Below are positions 5,409 through 5,572 of a DNA stretch of 5,572 bases, in pieces. Each line of letters opens with the position of its first letter. Positions within the stretch are counted from its first letter, which is position 1. The stretch is from Planctomycetota bacterium (GTDB taxonomy: Bacteria; Planctomycetota; Planctomycetia; Planctomycetales; Planctomycetaceae), in NCBI GenBank assembly GCA_023429275.1, contig JAEYWB010000538.1:1-5572 (forward strand), written 5' to 3'. The position numbers and the translations under genes were made by a program. Under the pieces are notes generated by a model. The model worked only from the letters and a program-made list of their open reading frames with translations. It was not told where the DNA came from and ran no database searches.

Positions 5409-5572
5409 ATGAAAATTGAGCACGTCGCCCTCAATGTCACCCAGCCACTCGAGATGTCGCGGTGGTACGTCGAACACCTCGGCTTCACGGTCAAACGGCG
5501 GTACATGGAGGCCCCGTGGGGGCATTTTCTCGCCGACAGCTCCGACAAGGTGATGCTCGAGCTCTATGGGAA
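5409..5572 (+). CDS. VOC/glyoxalase-fold protein, N-terminal part (cut by window end)
   Basis: Only the first 54 codons are inside the window and no stop codon is reached. The start MKIEHVALNV and the following SRWYVEHLGFTVKRR (17-31) form the typical first beta-alpha unit of the vicinal oxygen chelate fold found in glyoxalase I, extradiol dioxygenases and fosfomycin-resistance proteins. H5 and E51 (in VMLELYG, 48-54) sit where the first two metal ligands usually lie, so a metal-dependent enzyme is plausible, but the reaction cannot be named. An in-frame ATG at 5367 would add 14 residues (MTSSSPAPNGFKAH). I prefer 5409 because MKIEHV is the family's usual beginning and the extra codons have mixed third bases, unlike the GC-rich third positions of the genes here. 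Neither start has a convincing Shine-Dalgarno site. Confidence 0.85.
   Translation, partial: MKIEHVALNVTQPLEMSRWYVEHLGFTVKRRYMEAPWGHFLADSSDKVMLELYG

Noticed and set aside
1..5572. Search for a CRISPR array, transposase, toxin-antitoxin pair or other defence module
   Set aside because: No spaced direct repeats, transposase motifs or small paired genes are visible; all six genes belong to ordinary families.

Overview
This GC-rich window looks like an ordinary chromosomal segment from a planctomycete. The clues are a secreted iduronate-2-sulfatase-type sulfatase, a Gfo/Idh/MocA oxidoreductase with a QKP motif, genes mostly without strong Shine-Dalgarno sites, a CCTGTCC heptamer run and a large hairpin repeat between genes. 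The phylum is an inference from gene content and style; there is no rRNA or lineage marker here.

Layout. Minus strand, reading right to left from 3252: a YiiD-C-type putative thioesterase (3252-2806), then a Gfo/Idh/MocA-family dehydrogenase (2711-1572, 94 nt downstream), then a secreted sulfatase (1470-25, 101 nt further on). Plus strand: a TRIC/UPF0126-type membrane channel (3550-4176), diverging from the thioesterase across a 297-bp gap. Minus strand again: accA, the carboxyltransferase alpha subunit of acetyl-CoA carboxylase (5184-4201), which converges on the channel gene with only 24 bp between stop codons. Plus strand: the start of a VOC/glyoxalase-fold protein (5409 to the window edge), divergent from accA.

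How the genes relate. The sulfatase and the oxidoreductase could both serve breakdown of sulfated polysaccharides or uronates, a known planctomycete habit, but nothing in the sequence ties them together. A possible promoter directly in front of the sulfatase suggests it can be transcribed alone. The thioesterase and AccA both touch acyl-CoA or fatty acid metabolism but are not in one operon. The channel and VOC genes are unrelated single genes.

The most notable non-coding feature is a ~134-bp imperfect palindrome (3386-3519, axis between 3452 and 3453) in the divergent thioesterase/channel gap, with a perfect 14-bp centre. It behaves like a REP/MITE-type repeat and not a terminator. Four starts are also preceded by sigma70-like hexamer pairs with 17-nt spacers. 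In three of them the -10 box lies 35-38 nt before the start codon; in the VOC case it lies 39 nt before an upstream alternative start. I see no defence system, CRISPR array, RNA gene or transposase, and no clear sign of an undescribed multi-gene system.
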